Assembly: GCF_042453785.1 (NCBI RefSeq)
Contig: NC_091663.1
Coordinates: 35,795,001-35,859,000 of the forward strand
Source: Malus domestica
Lineage: Eukaryota; Streptophyta; Magnoliopsida; Rosales; Rosaceae
Reading direction: 5' to 3'
Length of the DNA: 64,000 nucleotides
Numbering within the stretch: the stretch's first letter is position 1; each line of letters starts with the position of its first letter. The position numbers were made by a program, and so were the translations under genes. The notes under the pieces are model-generated. The model made no database searches. It saw only the letters and a list, made by a program, of their open reading frames with translations, and was not told the origin of the DNA. Shown here one piece after another: positions 21,460 to 33,643 of this stretch.

Positions 21460-24400
21460 CTATTTGTTCATGGCTCCTTGGATCTGTTCCAGTGTTTTCC
21501 CTTTTGTTTCGGGCACCAACGACACCACGAACAAAATAGCAAGAGTGTTGATTCCAGCGTACAGAATGAATGTACCTGAAAATCGCGCGCACGTAAATTA
21601 TCAGCTCTTATCAAATTGCAACCCATTAAGCATGGACTTGGCTTTCAGAACAGTTAGCTTCTGTAACAAGAAAGGAAAATGTAGTTACCGTAGGAGCTCC
21701 AACTCAAAAGATAGTTGAACGTGTAGGAACACAACCATGCGCCGAACCAGTTCACTAGCGTTGCTAAGCTTCCGGCCTGCCCTTTAATATTTATCGGGAA
21801 TATCTGCAGCAGGCGGAAAGTTTGTTTAGATAGGTGACATGATCAACGCAAACATGGACGGATAAATGAGTAAATGGTAAGCGTTTTCTTACCTCAGACA
21901 TCACAACCCAAGGAACTGCTCCCATTCCTATCGAAAAGGCTCCTATGTAGACCTGAATCCATAAACGAATGGTTAAAAATTTCAAGGAGAAGAAACAAAA
22001 AGTTGATTTCAATAGAGAGATGCGCGAGGGAAATATGTCGCCACAAAGCTAATGAATTACCAGTATGCCGGCTACAGCAAGTATGGGAACTGCGTCGAGT
22101 GCTAATTCATGAACCTGGTTCACAAAGAGCGATCTCTTGTCAGACTATTGTTGGATAACCTTATACTGAAAGATGTTAAGGTTTGAGGATTACCTTCAGA
22201 ACGAATGAAACCGCTGTCATGAGAGAGCCAAGCACCAACCCGGATGCAGAGACCTAGAATTGAGAGGAAAAAGTTAAACCTTCTGATACGAATTGGAATT
22301 TGTCTTGGATCATTCTTAGAGCTAAAGCTGTGCACTCTAGTTTACCAAAATTAGAGGCTTTCGTCCAGCTTTATCCATCACGCCTGCAGCAATGCCGGTA
22401 ACTATAACCTGTAAAGCAGAACCGTGTCAGGATGCTTTCAGTTGAGAAATTAAAAGATTCCAAGAGCTGTCATGGTAGGACTGTCCAACCTGAAGAATAG
22501 CATAGATTATAGTTCCAATGCTGGAGGAAAATCCTGTGACATTAGAACGTTTACATTTCAATTGTAGAACAAGATTATCTGCTTTTAAATACCGAAAACA
22601 TAAAATTAAAGCGGGGGCTTTACCTGCTTGTTCAAAAATATCGCTGACATAGAAACAGACTCCGTTGATTCCACCCAGTTGTTGACAGACCATCAGCCCA
22701 ATTCCGATCTGATCAAAGAAAAGTTTAACTAGAAGAGAAAGAAAAGAAAACTGTCAGTACAAGCGGCGTGGAGAGAAATTATTACAATGAGTGAGCGCCA
22801 GTATCTCCTTTGAAACAAATCCAGCAATTTGGCTTTAGGGAGGGAGTCAAGAGTCACAATATAATCCTGGATTTCTGCTGCTTCATGAGATATGTCAGCA
22901 TCTTTTCCACGCAGTTTCTGCAGCGCAGCTTCAAAATCTTCCTGGCGTCCTGTCTTTGCCTGCATTGATGATGAAGCTGTAATTGATGTCTTCATTGTGT
23001 TTAATGCTGCTAACTTAGGTAAATACGGAAACAGAAGAGAAATTCTTACCAACCATCTTGGAGACTCGGGAATGAAAAAGAGACCAAAAAGTGTCACGGC
23101 GCAGGGAATAAGTCCTGCAATCACCACACAAATGAGCACTCTCTGCCACTGTATTCGAAAACACAGGGTTTTCAAATTCAGCACAGTTTGTCAAAAAAAA
23201 AAAACTTACCAATTAATGCTAATGTCCGCCAACTTACTACTACCCCGATTATGAAGGAAACAGACACTCCAGTTACGATCATTAACTATACGATAAGCAA
23301 ATGAAAAGGTTAGATAGGATCCAAACAAACAAACAAAATATTGTTAACTAGCTTCAAGAATCGCGTTTCTTGCTACGTATTTACCTGATTTGCAGCAGTC
23401 AATCTTCCTCGAAGGCTTTTGGGTGCAATTTCAGCTATGAAAATAGGTACCTTAATTATCATTCATCCAATAGCACATCAGACTTGGTTAATAACTTGTC
23501 AGGAACATAATACTCAAGTTATAGAGGAGGGTAATAACTCACCACATAAGAAAAGGCTCCCATTCCGTACCCTGTTAGCAGTCTCCCAATGTCCAACGAC
23601 CAAGCGCCCTTCAACAGAGAAAAGATGGTGAACACGAATAAGCTCAAATGTCAGAGGAGAACATTTGCTTAGTATCTAAAAGCACAGAGAAATTCAAGTG
23701 TGAAATTGTACAAACCTTGGAGAAGTAAATAGCAAGCCAACCTGCAACACAGAAAGCACAAGACACTCTCAAGGCCTGCGTACAATTTCACAGTGAAGAT
23801 ATCGTTAGATAGCGAATACCAATCAAAACAGAATAAGTATAGCGCTAAAAGTTCTGGACACGAATTCTGAATCATACCCCTTTTCGGCCAAGAAAATCGG
23901 TGATTGGCCCAATGGTGATAGCTCCTATCATTGCACCCAATGTCAAAATGGAGCCAAACACTGAATACTGCATACAAAGGAAAAACCAGCAAGTTAATTG
24001 AAAGAAAATTTGCGAAAGCATATACTCAAATGGCTTCGAAAACATTCTCCCGTTGTACTGTCAACTCTCTAAAATTCTAAATCATATCAGGAATTAGTTT
24101 TTAAGCTTTGTTTCTTGAATCTGAAACTTTTCACGCTCGCCATGTAGGTTTGCTTGGCCAGTACTGCCTCAGATCAAAAGCAATGGCTCGGATTACAACG
24201 TAAAACCCTCAGTCATGAGAGAAACGAGCCCCTGGGACGCCATGGTGGTTGTATCCCAAGGCAGTAAAGTAATTGCCACATGAAAAAGATATAGCACATG
24301 GAAGTTCATTGGCTTGGGATATCAAACTGCCACCATGGCGTCACCGATGTAGGGAACAGATACAGATTTCTACTCATAAGTTTACACATCCAACAAAACA

Positions 24401-24789
24401 GCTTGGACCAGTTATAGACGTTCAAATCACTTCCATACCTCTGATAATGATAAACTGAGATCTTCCCGGATTGCAGACTGAGTAGGCGAAGAATAACCGA
24501 CCTGAAAGCGATACAAGAGCGTCAAATAAACTATCTAAACATCACAATTTTCCCGGTGAACCGTTAGTCCGTCTCTCTAAAATTTTAACAAAAAGCTAAA
24601 CAAAAATGCAAAACAATCACTTACACAGCATCCGAACTCATAAGCGCCACAAACTGCAACAAATGTGCTGAGATAAACCATCCATAGATTCCTTCCGCCG
24701 CTTCCACCAGCTGATTCGTCTCCTTCCGCCATGAGTGGCACTCTTACTCCCTCCTGCACATCACTCTCCACATCCTCCTTAATGCCCAT
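21460..24789 (-). CDS. ERD6-like sugar transporter, intact, 17 exons
   Basis: Seventeen exons join in frame to 473 residues, the usual length for this family: 24625-24789, 24439-24501, 23878-23967, 23716-23775, 23543-23608, 23385-23450, 23210-23285, 23050-23114, 22786-22959, 22624-22708, 22490-22533, 22346-22408, 22194-22253, 22061-22114, 21893-21952, 21689-21803 and 21460-21575. Sugar-porter signatures are present: DFLGRKG (100-106), PESPRWL (211-217) before the central cytoplasmic loop, QQLGGIN (284-290) and VPETKG (456-461) after the last helix. The first helix starts in [13 protein letters not shown]. The ATG at 24789 fits the family's short acidic N-terminus ([10 protein letters not shown]). 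Members are mostly tonoplast facilitators or proton-coupled exporters of glucose; substrate and membrane here are inferred. The order next to RKF3 and the DNase I-like gene suggests the ERD6-like 7 lineage (At2g48020, from memory). Exon 9 is fused relative to the decayed copy. Confidence 0.92.
24236..24342. repeat. Hairpin in intron 2 of the intact transporter
   Basis: gacgccatggtggttgtatc (24236 onward, continuing ccaagg) pairs with cttgggatatcaaactgcc and accatggcgtc (24313-24342) with few mismatches; the loop is about 50 bases. The corresponding intron of the decayed copy shows no such block, so it looks like a later insertion, probably a small MITE. Confidence 0.6.
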
Positions 24790-26344
24790 GCCTGCCTGGA
24801 TGATTATATAAAGGGAGTTTAAGAACAAGGCCCCTGACAAAACTCCAACTCGAACCGCCTCGATGAACTTGTATAAATGGCAAAGAGAACAAGATTCAAA
24901 GAGTAGGGAAGTGTGAGCAGAAACTATGAAATTATGGAAACCATGAAAATTCTCTTTCTTCTTATAGGTAGAGACATAGAGATTGCAACATGCCAGAAGG
25001 GATGTAAACTTTTTCTACAAGTATACATATTATTTACATAATATAAATATATTTATATATGTAATATATAATTATATATTTCAAAGTTCTAAAAGTTAGG
25101 CACTGCTTCATACTGACAGTGCTCTGCTGGTGTTCCAAGCAGTTACAAATTGACTTGCTTCATACTGACAGTGCTCTGCTTGTATAGGTTCATACAATCT
25201 GTTAATTTTCTTTCTTTTTTACTTCGAAATTAATTAATTTTGTGGTCCGATTAATGGCCATTTCAAGAAAAAAAAATCCAATAAATCCCAGTGGATTTGT
25301 ATTTTTTTTTCTTTTCTTTTTCCCTTGAGATGAATTATTTATTAGGAAATTTTAAATTTTATCTTTTTGGTAACAAAGTATACCGACGATAATATCACTT
25401 TTTTAGCACAAAATTTCTTAACTCGTTTAGAAATGTTTCAAAATGATTGAAAATGTTTTTTATTAAACTATTTTTGGAACCAATCTTCTTAAAAATGTAA
25501 GTAAATTCTAAAAAAACACTCAAAGTGCTTCCTAAACCCTAAAAGAATCACATGACTGGTATTTCTTGCAGAAAACATTTAAGTGCTTTTGAAACCCAAA
25601 ATATTTTATCTAAAAGCGTTTTCAGTCATTTTAAAAACTCTTTCAAACAAACTCTCAATCACTGAACAACCATTCTTTGCAGAAAAAAAATTAACCTTTC
25701 TTTGAGCTTCTTTTTTGGCTCTCTATGAACAAAAAGAAAGATGAAAATAATTAATTAATGACATTAAACTAATTATATTAAAAAAAATTGTCAACTACTA
25801 GATCTTAATCAAGTTAATTTTATCGGATTCACAATTCCACCTTAGACAGAAATAGACAAAAACATCAGGATCTTTTCAGGCTTACAGCCTTGCACCTTGA
25901 ATTAAATAGGAAAGTTATTGTTTTGTAACTTTTCTATTTCTGGTTAGATCAATCCTCATGCGGTGATGGTGGTGACGGTGTTATTAATTTACATGTTATA
26001 AACTAATAATTCAGTGGTTGAGGAGTTGAAACGTCGGGTATTGCAGCTATTCTAAGTGTGGTAGTTGGGATGTAGGGATCAGGCACCCACGTTGCAACAA
26101 GACTCCATTTGTCTGTAACCCAGAAATCAAGATACGAACACAAAATCAAATGACTGACAGATCTGTAGATCTATTCATATTTAAAGATGTATGATCACGA
26201 AGGCCAAAAAAAACCCCAGATTCCCTGTAATTAAGATAGAGAATGATATCCGTTCTCTGCACATGTGTATTTATGTCCATCGATTTTTCTTTGATTGATT
26301 CAATTCAAAGGGTACAAATAAGTAGGGGCATGTATCGAGAGTAA
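24790..26344. other. Transporter 5' flank and intergenic DNA
   Basis: The first 250 bases resemble the 5' flank of the relic copy (gaacttgtataaatggcaaag at about 24867). A short duplicated phrase, ttcatactgacagtgctctgc, occurs at about 25109 and 25160. The remainder is AT-rich without recognisable genes. Confidence 0.5.
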
Positions 26345-26691
26345 TGGCTAGTTTGGTATTGCTGTGCTTTGAAAAAAAAATTTATTCTGCTGTGCTGTGA
26401 GAATAAACGGTTGTGAAATAAAGCTGTAAAGTGTTTGGTAAACTTTTTTGTAAAAATGCTTTTGAAAAAAAAAATCAGTATTATAGTGTCTGGTAAACTT
26501 TTATGTAAAACAGATGTGAAAAAAAACTGGTTTTTCAAAGCTGGGTTTTGCAGCTACTTGTTTTTGGCTTTTTTCACCCAAAATTATGAAAAAAAGCTGA
26601 AGCTGAATGTTTACCAAACATAAAAAAACTCTCAGCTAGCTTTTTTTTATACCAGCTTTTTTTCAAAATGACCTGAGTACCAAACCAGGTC
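26345..26691 (+). mobile_element. Tourist-like MITE, 347 bp, copy 1
   Basis: The termini are inverted (ggctagtttggtattgc; right end on the opposite strand gacctggtttggtactc). Both flanks read taa (26342-26344, 26692-26694), as expected for PIF/Harbinger targets. The interior contains aaagcac, gtttggtaaact and gctgggttttgcagc blocks. An inverted copy lies at 56805-57150. Confidence 0.7.
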
Positions 26692-27022
26692 TAAGTTTGC
26701 GTCTAAAAATCACTTCCCTCGAGATAAACTAGTATTTGCAGTCTTCAGTCCAATTAGTTCACTACTTCAAACTTGAAAAGAATCTCTAAACAGGAAATTT
26801 GGTCGATATTGGAAAGGGAGATTATATTCACAGTGAGAACTTTACAGTGAGAATCGGCTTTAATCATACATATCACATTCACAGTGAGAAATTTCATCAC
26901 AAAAACCACACAATCTGCACCAACAAACAAATCAGGGTGAACATACCTGTTAGTGGAATGTGTCAAAGACAAAGAGTCACTAGTCCTTTCATCTTTGAGT
27001 TAACTTACAAGTCACAACCCTT
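26692..27022. other. 3' flank of RKF3
   Basis: AT-rich sequence downstream of the receptor-kinase stop; a 3' untranslated region is probable. The phrase attcacagtgagaa appears twice, at about 26827 and 26878. No other feature was seen. Confidence 0.45.
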
Positions 27023-28915
27023 CTATCTGCTATGGGAGCTTTCCCCGTCTCCATTAAGGCTAGAAGGTAGGTTACTTTCGAATTTATAAGTCTGAAAACC
27101 ACATGTCGTAGAGAGCTGGATTGAACCACTGCTGCTGTATCTTTCAATATCGTCAATATCTGACACAATGGGAATTGGTCTTTCTGGAATTGATGGAACC
27201 GATATACCTGTTTCCAACATTTTCACAGCCTGATCCATCGTTGGCCTAGCATGCAACTGCGGATGAGAACAAAGAACGGCAATCAATACATACTTCTCTA
27301 GAACTTCGGGTGCACCCTTCTCCGGCATATCACTTTCAATAACATCTAGCGGTCTTCCTTTCCTCACCAACTCCCACGCCCAATCAGTTACAAGTGAAGG
27401 CTGATTATCATTACTCACATGGAGCGCCTTCTTTCCACTCAAAAGCTCAAGAAGCACAACACCAAAACTATACACATCAGTTTTATCCGTCAACTGTCCA
27501 TACAACGCATACTCTGGAGCAACATAACCCATTGTTCCAGCCACCCTCGTGCTCAAATGCGTCATTCCCTCAGGTGTAAACTTCGCGAGCCCAAAATCTG
27601 CTACCTTGGCCTCGAATGTCTCATCCAAGAGTATGTTATTAGCTTTGATGTCCCTATGGATAATAGTTGGTTCAGCCCCATAATGCAAATAAGCCAATCC
27701 CCTCGCCATCCCCAGCGCAATCCTCTGACGAATTGGCCAACTAAGCTTGATCTCAAACGACCCGAACAAATGGTCGTGGAGACTTCCATTCTTCATCAAA
27801 TCACACACAATGATCCTCTGGTGACCCATCAAAGGAGTATTGGCAATACAATAACCTCTCAATGCAACGAGATTGACGTGCCTAACACTCGCAATCACCT
27901 CAACCTCGTGCGCGAAAATTGTGTCGCCAGCAGCCGAGCAGTTCTTGAACCTCTTCAATGCAACTTCAGAACCATCATCCAGAATTCCCTTGTACACATT
28001 TCCATATCCTCCTCTCCCAATTACATTGTCCCTGGAGAAATTCTTAGTTGCAGCACTAATCTCTTCGTATTTAAACTTAATTACATTAGTACTTCCACTA
28101 ATCGACTCTAAAGCAGAACCTAATCCCTGCTCGATTTTATCACTAATATCTTTTTTCCTCTTCATAGCCCTGAAGTCTTTATATTTATGCCACAAAAACC
28201 AAATGCCGGCGATCACAATCAGCAATCCGACACCGCAAGCAACCAATACAATCAAAATTACCTTCTTTTTCTTCTTACCGGATCCCTCCGCCAGGGTTCT
28301 GAGCGCGAACAAGCACTCGGCGGTGCCCATATCGGTCGGTGCGAGGAAAGCCGCCACGTAAATGGACGGGTAAAACGTGCAGGTGGAGATGTTTCCGACG
28401 GACTCGCCGGTCAAGAACGAGCTCTGCGAGGTCATTCGGGTGGTGCAGAGGGCGCAGGGCGATCCATTTCCGAGAGACTGGTTGCAGGCGGAGGCGACGT
28501 CGTTGAGCGAGGTGTTTCCGACTTGGGATTCGAATTGGGACCTGGTGGAGACGTTCGTGCATCCTTCGGAGATCCAGCTGGTCTGGAAGCCGCAGTTGGC
28601 CCGAATGTCGAAATTGGGGACGAGCTCGGAGGCTAGGGCTTGGTAGTCCGCCCAGCAGGACTCGGAGGCGTTGGGTGGGGGAAGGAAGTTGCCGGTGCGG
28701 CGGAGGTACTCGGAGTCGACGAGGCGGAGGCCCTGGATGAAGTACTGGCACCCGGTGTTGAGGTCGAAGCGGCGGCGGTTATGGGAGCCCGGGTTGAACT
28801 GGCGGAGGATGGTGAAGTTGAGGGGGCATGGAGCGGTGGAGTTTAGCTGGGAGAGAGATGGGGTAGGGGAGGAGGAGAGGAGGAGGAGGAGGAGGAAGAG
28901 GAAGGAGGAGGACAT
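27023..28915 (-). CDS. RKF3: Receptor-like serine/threonine kinase RKF3, intronless
   Basis: A single exon encodes 630 residues. Residues 1-23 form a signal peptide (Leu-rich core). About 30-205 is a Cys-rich extracellular domain with many Asn glycosylation sites. A stop-transfer KKKKK precedes one membrane helix (about 218-242). The kinase domain follows: GRGGYGNV loop (300-307), VALK with Lys321, HRD (420-422), DFG (440-442) and APEY (467-469) are all intact, so it should be active. I chose the ATG at 28915 because it puts the signal peptide at the very N-terminus; in-frame ATGs at 28948 and 29113 lie upstream. Members of this plasma-membrane family have no known ligand; the Arabidopsis gene was named for flower expression. 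It is adjacent to the transporter cluster, as in Arabidopsis chromosome 2 (from memory). Confidence 0.93.
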   Translation of the reverse strand: MSSSFLFLLLLLLSSSPTPSLSQLNSTAPCPLNFTILRQFNPGSHNRRRFDLNTGCQYFIQGLRLVDSEYLRRTGNFLPPPNASESCWADYQALASELVPNFDIRANCGFQTSWISEGCTNVSTRSQFESQVGNTSLNDVASACNQSLGNGSPCALCTTRMTSQSSFLTGESVGNISTCTFYPSIYVAAFLAPTDMGTAECLFALRTLAEGSGKKKKKVILIVLVACGVGLLIVIAGIWFLWHKYKDFRAMKRKKDISDKIEQGLGSALESISGSTNVIKFKYEEISAATKNFSRDNVIGRGGYGNVYKGILDDGSEVALKRFKNCSAAGDTIFAHEVEVIASVRHVNLVALRGYCIANTPLMGHQRIIVCDLMKNGSLHDHLFGSFEIKLSWPIRQRIALGMARGLAYLHYGAEPTIIHRDIKANNILLDETFEAKVADFGLAKFTPEGMTHLSTRVAGTMGYVAPEYALYGQLTDKTDVYSFGVVLLELLSGKKALHVSNDNQPSLVTDWAWELVRKGRPLDVIESDMPEKGAPEVLEKYVLIAVLCSHPQLHARPTMDQAVKMLETGISVPSIPERPIPIVSDIDDIERYSSSGSIQLSTTCGFQTYKFESNLPSSLNGDGESSHSR

Positions 28916-29113
28916 TAGTGTTTCATAAGGAGCTGTTTGGATGGGCATGGTGCGGCGGAGGAAAGTCCTTACTGCGGCAGTAAAGAAGTGCTTACTGTGG
29001 TTGGATAGTTTATTCCAGCCAACCAGGTTGACTGTTGATGAAAATGGCGGCAAGCTGTGAGAAGGTGGTTGGTTACTTCCGCACGCCCACAACAACCGCC
29101 TCGTGCGTGTCAT

Positions 29114-29514
29114 TTCTGAAAGAGATATTTGTCGGTTTTGTCCCGAATTTGTATAGAGCTGCTAATTTTTTCACTAAATTTTAATTTTAACCGATTACCT
29201 TACCTAAACTTTTATAATTTGCTAATCTCCTCCTAAACTTTAACTTTAGTCAATTGCCTACCTAAAATTTTATAAATAGTCAATTTCCTTCCTAATGTTA
29301 GATTTCAAAATTTCTCATTCAATTTTCATTCTTTTTGTCACCATATGGTTATCACCAATTTTCATTCTTTTAATTGTTCACATGATCAAAACGAATGAAA
29401 AATTAGATAAAATATTTTAAAATTATGATGTCAGGTGAATAATTGGCTATTTATAAAAGTTTATGGGAGAATTAACATCTCTATACAAGTTGGGGGCATT
29501 AACAAATACCTTTA
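29114..29514. other. RKF3 5' flank, nothing recognised
   Basis: AT-rich sequence with two diverged copies of a phrase like cctaaacttttataatttgc / cctaaaattttataaatagtc. This is the likely promoter area of RKF3, but no element can be supported. Confidence 0.4.
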
Positions 29515-32305
29515 TATACCTCTTTGAATGAGGATTTTTCAAAAGCGAAGATCAAGGCTGCTCTCTTCGATATGCATCCCCGGGCTCGGATGGCTTTTCG
29601 CTACTGTTCTTTCAAAAATATGAGGACATTGTTAGGAAAGACGTTTCTCTGGCTATCAAATATTTCCTCTTTTTTGGGAAGATGCTTAAGAAAATCAATT
29701 ACACTCATGTTGCCCTTATTCCAAAGCAAAGTCACCTTACTGAAATGCGTCATTTTCGCCCTATAAGCCTATGTAATGTGCTCTGCAAAATTGCTTCCAA
29801 GGTCATGACAAACCATATGAAAGCCTTCATGCCAGAGTTAATCTCCTCAAACCAAAGTGCTTTTGTACCCGGTAGACAGATTTCTGACAATTCTGTCTTT
29901 GCCACTAAGGTTGCCCACTATCTAAAGCGATGACGCCAAGGTATGAAGGGCTTTATGGCCTTAAGCTCGATATGAGTAAGGCCTACGATAGGACTGAGTG
30001 GTCCTATTTGGAAAAGGTCCTACTGAAGCTGGGCTTTTTGACAAAGTGGATGAATCTCATCATGGCATGTGTGAGTTCGGTTTCCTTTGCTTTTCTTATC
30101 AACGGGGAGCCTAAAGGGTACCTCCATCCATCCAGGGGTCTTAAGCAGGGAGACCCGTTGTCATCATATCTCTCTCTCTTATGCGCGAAGGGTCTTTCCG
30201 CTCTAATTGCAAAAAAGGAAAGGGATAATCAGATTTTTGGTATTAAAGTTTATCGTAATGCCCTCATCATTCACATCTGTATTTTGCTGATGATAGCATG
30301 CTTTACTCTTTTGCGTGTAAGGCAACATGTGAGGAAATCCGGTCCACTCTTAGGGTATATGAACGAGCATCGAGGTAAATGGTCAACCTATTGAAAAGTT
30401 ATGTCTGTTTCAGCAAGAACCTGAACTGAAACTCTCAGCTAAACTTAGCCCGTGTGTTGGGTGTCTCTTGGACTGAGAAACATGATAAATACTTATGGCT
30501 TCCTACGCTTGTGGGCCACAAAAAGAGTGTTTGCTTCAACAATATCAAGGAACGCCTTTGGAAACGGTTGCATGGTTGGAAATGAAATCTTCTCAGTGAT
30601 GTTGGTAGAGAGAATTTTGTCAAGGTAGTGGCTTAATTCATCCCCCTCTACTCAATGAGCTACTACCTTCTCCCCAAATCCTTTTGTGATGATTTAAATC
30701 AGCTAGTGGCAAAGTTTTGGTGGGGTGGTGCCGGTGATGCACGAAAAATTCATTGGTTGGCCTGGGATAAACTATGTCTTCCAATGAGTGATGGTGGTTT
30801 GGGATTCAAGAACTTATATGCTTTTAACATTGGCCTCCTAGCCAAACAAGGTTGAAAGCTTATTTCTGAGTCTTCTTCTTTGGTTTTGCGCGTGCTGAAA
30901 GCTAAATATTTTCCTCATTGCTCATTCCTTGAGGCTATGATCAAGTTGGACGCTTCTTGAGATTCAATTTACATTTGGAATGACCAATGACTCCCTTTGC
31001 CTTCGAGTCTTAAAATTTTCTCCCTAAAACCTCCATCATGTAGGGTGTTTTATGTCATGGATCTCATCGATCATACTGGTGCTTAAAGGTACCACTTGTT
31101 AAGAGTATTTTCATTGAATCTGATGCGATTTTGTCTCTTCCACTTAGCATTCGTTGCCCAGATGATCGGTTGATCTGGCATTATGACAAAAAAGGTTCAT
31201 TTACGGTTAAGAGTGCATACCATATTGCACGAGATTCTTTGCAACAGCGAATGGAGGCTCCCTCGACATCCTCTAATGTGAATTCCTTAGGTTTGCTCTG
31301 GAAGAAACTCTAAGCAGCCAGGGTGCCTACCAAGGTTAAAATTTGTACTTGGAAAATTTCTAGAGATATTATCCCCACCAAGATGAACCTGAGAAAAAAG
31401 AGGGTTAATTATGATCTTCTTTGCTCTCTATGTGGCGCCCCTGAAGAATCTACCTCGCATGTGATGAGGGACTGTGCTTTTGCCAAATGCATGTGGTTGG
31501 TCATCCATATGAGTCTCACCCTTTGGATTTGCTGAGTTGTATAGTTCTTTAGGCTGAGCACTTTTTAGCCCTTAATTTCGATGTTTGCCTTATGGTGATG
31601 TGGGCTATTTGGGGAGCAAGGAACGAGAAGCTTTGGAATGATAAGGTTGAAAATCCTGATATTGTCCTATCTCGCTGTCTCTGTTGGTGGCAAGAATATA
31701 ACCGTTATTTGCCTTGTCACCCCTCCCCTCATTCTCCTCCTACTACTTCTCATTGGTCTTGCCCTCCCACTTCCATGCTCAAAATCAACACTGATGGTAT
31801 GTGCAATAAGCAGTCCAAATGGGGAGGTATTGGCATGGTGATCCAGGATGATCAGGGTGTTTTTGTGGCGAGATTGACAAAAACTTTTGATCATATTGGC
31901 TTTCATCTAGTTAGTAAGACGTTGGCTGCTAGAGAGGGTGCTTTGTTGGTGACTCAAAAGGGGTTTTCAAAATTTCATGTTAGAAAGCGATTCTCTCCAG
32001 ATTGTGGCAACGCTTAATGATCCCTCCATTAATTTGTCTATCATTAGGCACATTATTGAGGATTCAAATGCGCTTCTTGCCTCAGTCACTGGAGCTGTTT
32101 CCACCTGTGTTCGTCGTCAAGCAAATGGTTATGCCCACTGGCTAGCGCACTATGCTCTTATTTCAAATTCCAATTGTACCTGGAATGGGATCCCCCCAAA
32201 TCTGATTCTAGACCCCCTTTTGAAAGATGTTTTGTTGTAATGATCCCTTGATTTGGATGAATGAAATGCTATCGCCCTTTCTCAAAAAAAAAAAAAAAAA
32301 AAAAA
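29515..32305 (+). mobile_element. L1-type LINE, 5'-truncated and frame-broken
   Basis: Fragments on the plus strand in order: reverse transcriptase (PISLCNVLCKIASKV, FVPGRQISDN, LKLDMSKAYDRTEW, GLKQGDPLS, then the catalytic YFADDS readable only after a frame change near 30285), a zinc-knuckle-like WKISRDIIPTK..CSLCGAPEES segment, and an RNase H domain (KINTDGMCNKQSKWGGIGMVI) at about 31780-31980. Stops and frameshifts break it at several points, for example near 29931, 30290 and 30390. It ends in a pure A-tract (about 32284-32305), as LINEs do. The 5' part (endonuclease) is absent. No target duplication could be found. Transpositionally dead. Confidence 0.88.
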
Positions 32306-32834
32306 CACTACGTGTGTGTCTCTCTTTTCCAAGGCCAAGCCCTGTCCAAGTCTTGCCCACTTTCCTACAACAAGAATGACATTGCAACATTTCGCCGGAA
32401 CTTAACACATATTTGTTAGAATACTAAAACGCACGGCAATACAATTAAAAGTAGCACAAACTCTCCATTTTTCGTCAAAATGAACCCACCTTTTAACATA
32501 TCAATGATTTTTAGCATAGAAGATGTCCTTTTTCAACCTTTTCATTTGAATTTAACACATTGTAATAAAGTTCCACATGTTAATATGCATGCACCAAAAT
32601 CTACCAAATTAAAATATTATTGTCCCGTTTAAAACGTAACACTTTTTCACAATAAAATATTTAAATTCAAAGATATATGGTTAACCAATAAGTTATTTCG
32701 AACATTTTCTTACTTTTGATTGTGAAGTCGTTTCCAAGTTGAGCTTATAGCTACCACTTACCAGACTTAACTATTTTATTCTATATTTTTATGAATATTA
32801 ACGGGTTGAATTTGTAGCACTACTTTTTACACAC
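32306..32834. other. Intergenic, nothing recognised
   Basis: AT-rich sequence following the LINE A-tract; no gene or repeat recognised. Confidence 0.5.
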
Positions 32835-33131
32835 GTTTCTGTAAGGCCTACTCCGTAATGTACTTTAACTATCTGAACTGTCTATCTTTTAGAACATCAT
32901 ACATAGATCATCATTGCAAAAAATTAGATAAATTCAAAATCATTAAACATTTATTTATAGTGATAAAATGGACGAATACGGCTATACAAAGCAACCCTAA
33001 ACTCTTAATCCAACGGTTATGTAGTTTTATATTTTGATGATTTTTAGTAGATATTAATGATTTTTTAAAAAATACCTAAAAGATAGACATTTGGATCATT
33101 AAATCCATTACGAAGTAACCCCTATAAAAAC
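32835..33131. mobile_element. MITE, about 297 bp, long terminal inverted repeats
   Basis: The first roughly 55 bases (gtttctgtaaggcctactcc ... ctatcttttag) match the reverse complement of the last 55 (ctaaaagatagaca ... cccctataaaaac) with moderate divergence. No transposase and no clear target duplication, so the superfamily is open. Confidence 0.65.
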
Positions 33132-33643
33132 TTGTCTGAAATTTTTTTTTTTTTTTAAAAGTGACATCACATATCACTACTTCTCCGCCTTTACGGATAG
33201 CCATTGCCTTGAGATTCACAAATCAATGAATAAAAAACTATATTTACGAGGAAATAGAATGAGACAAGAATTCCTAAAGATCGTCACCCCCAATATTAAT
33301 AATACACATGTCCAGTTTCCAACACAGTTTGGCAACTCATAATGCATTTTAATTCTTAATCATATGCCGTTGATTATAATTCAACTCCTAAGTCCTAAAT
33401 GCCAGCCCCCCTGTGTTTTCGTTTAATTTTCTAATCACGGTTAGCCATTAGGATACGTTGTCTGCTTCGAATTTTCTACAACTACACAACTACATGATAT
33501 CACAGTGACTCAGCTGAGGGGGGGGAAAATTATCTAATCAGAATATTATCATGGCTCAGTGTCTTTATGTGCACTTGATGAGTGAGACAAATAGAATGAT
33601 CGGTTACCAATGAGAAATGTTTCTTTATCCGGTATATAACACT
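33132..33643. other. Intergenic, nothing recognised
   Basis: AT-rich sequence with a T-run at about 33139-33155; no gene or repeat recognised. Confidence 0.45.

Noticed and set aside
27419..28846. Several long plus-strand open frames (up to 230 codons) opposite RKF3
   Set aside because: They are antisense shadows of the intact kinase and extracellular domain; none shows a recognisable family or its own context.
29682..30394. Reverse transcriptase as a functional gene
   Set aside because: Stops and frameshifts separate the motifs and the FADD box is out of frame, so it is LINE debris.
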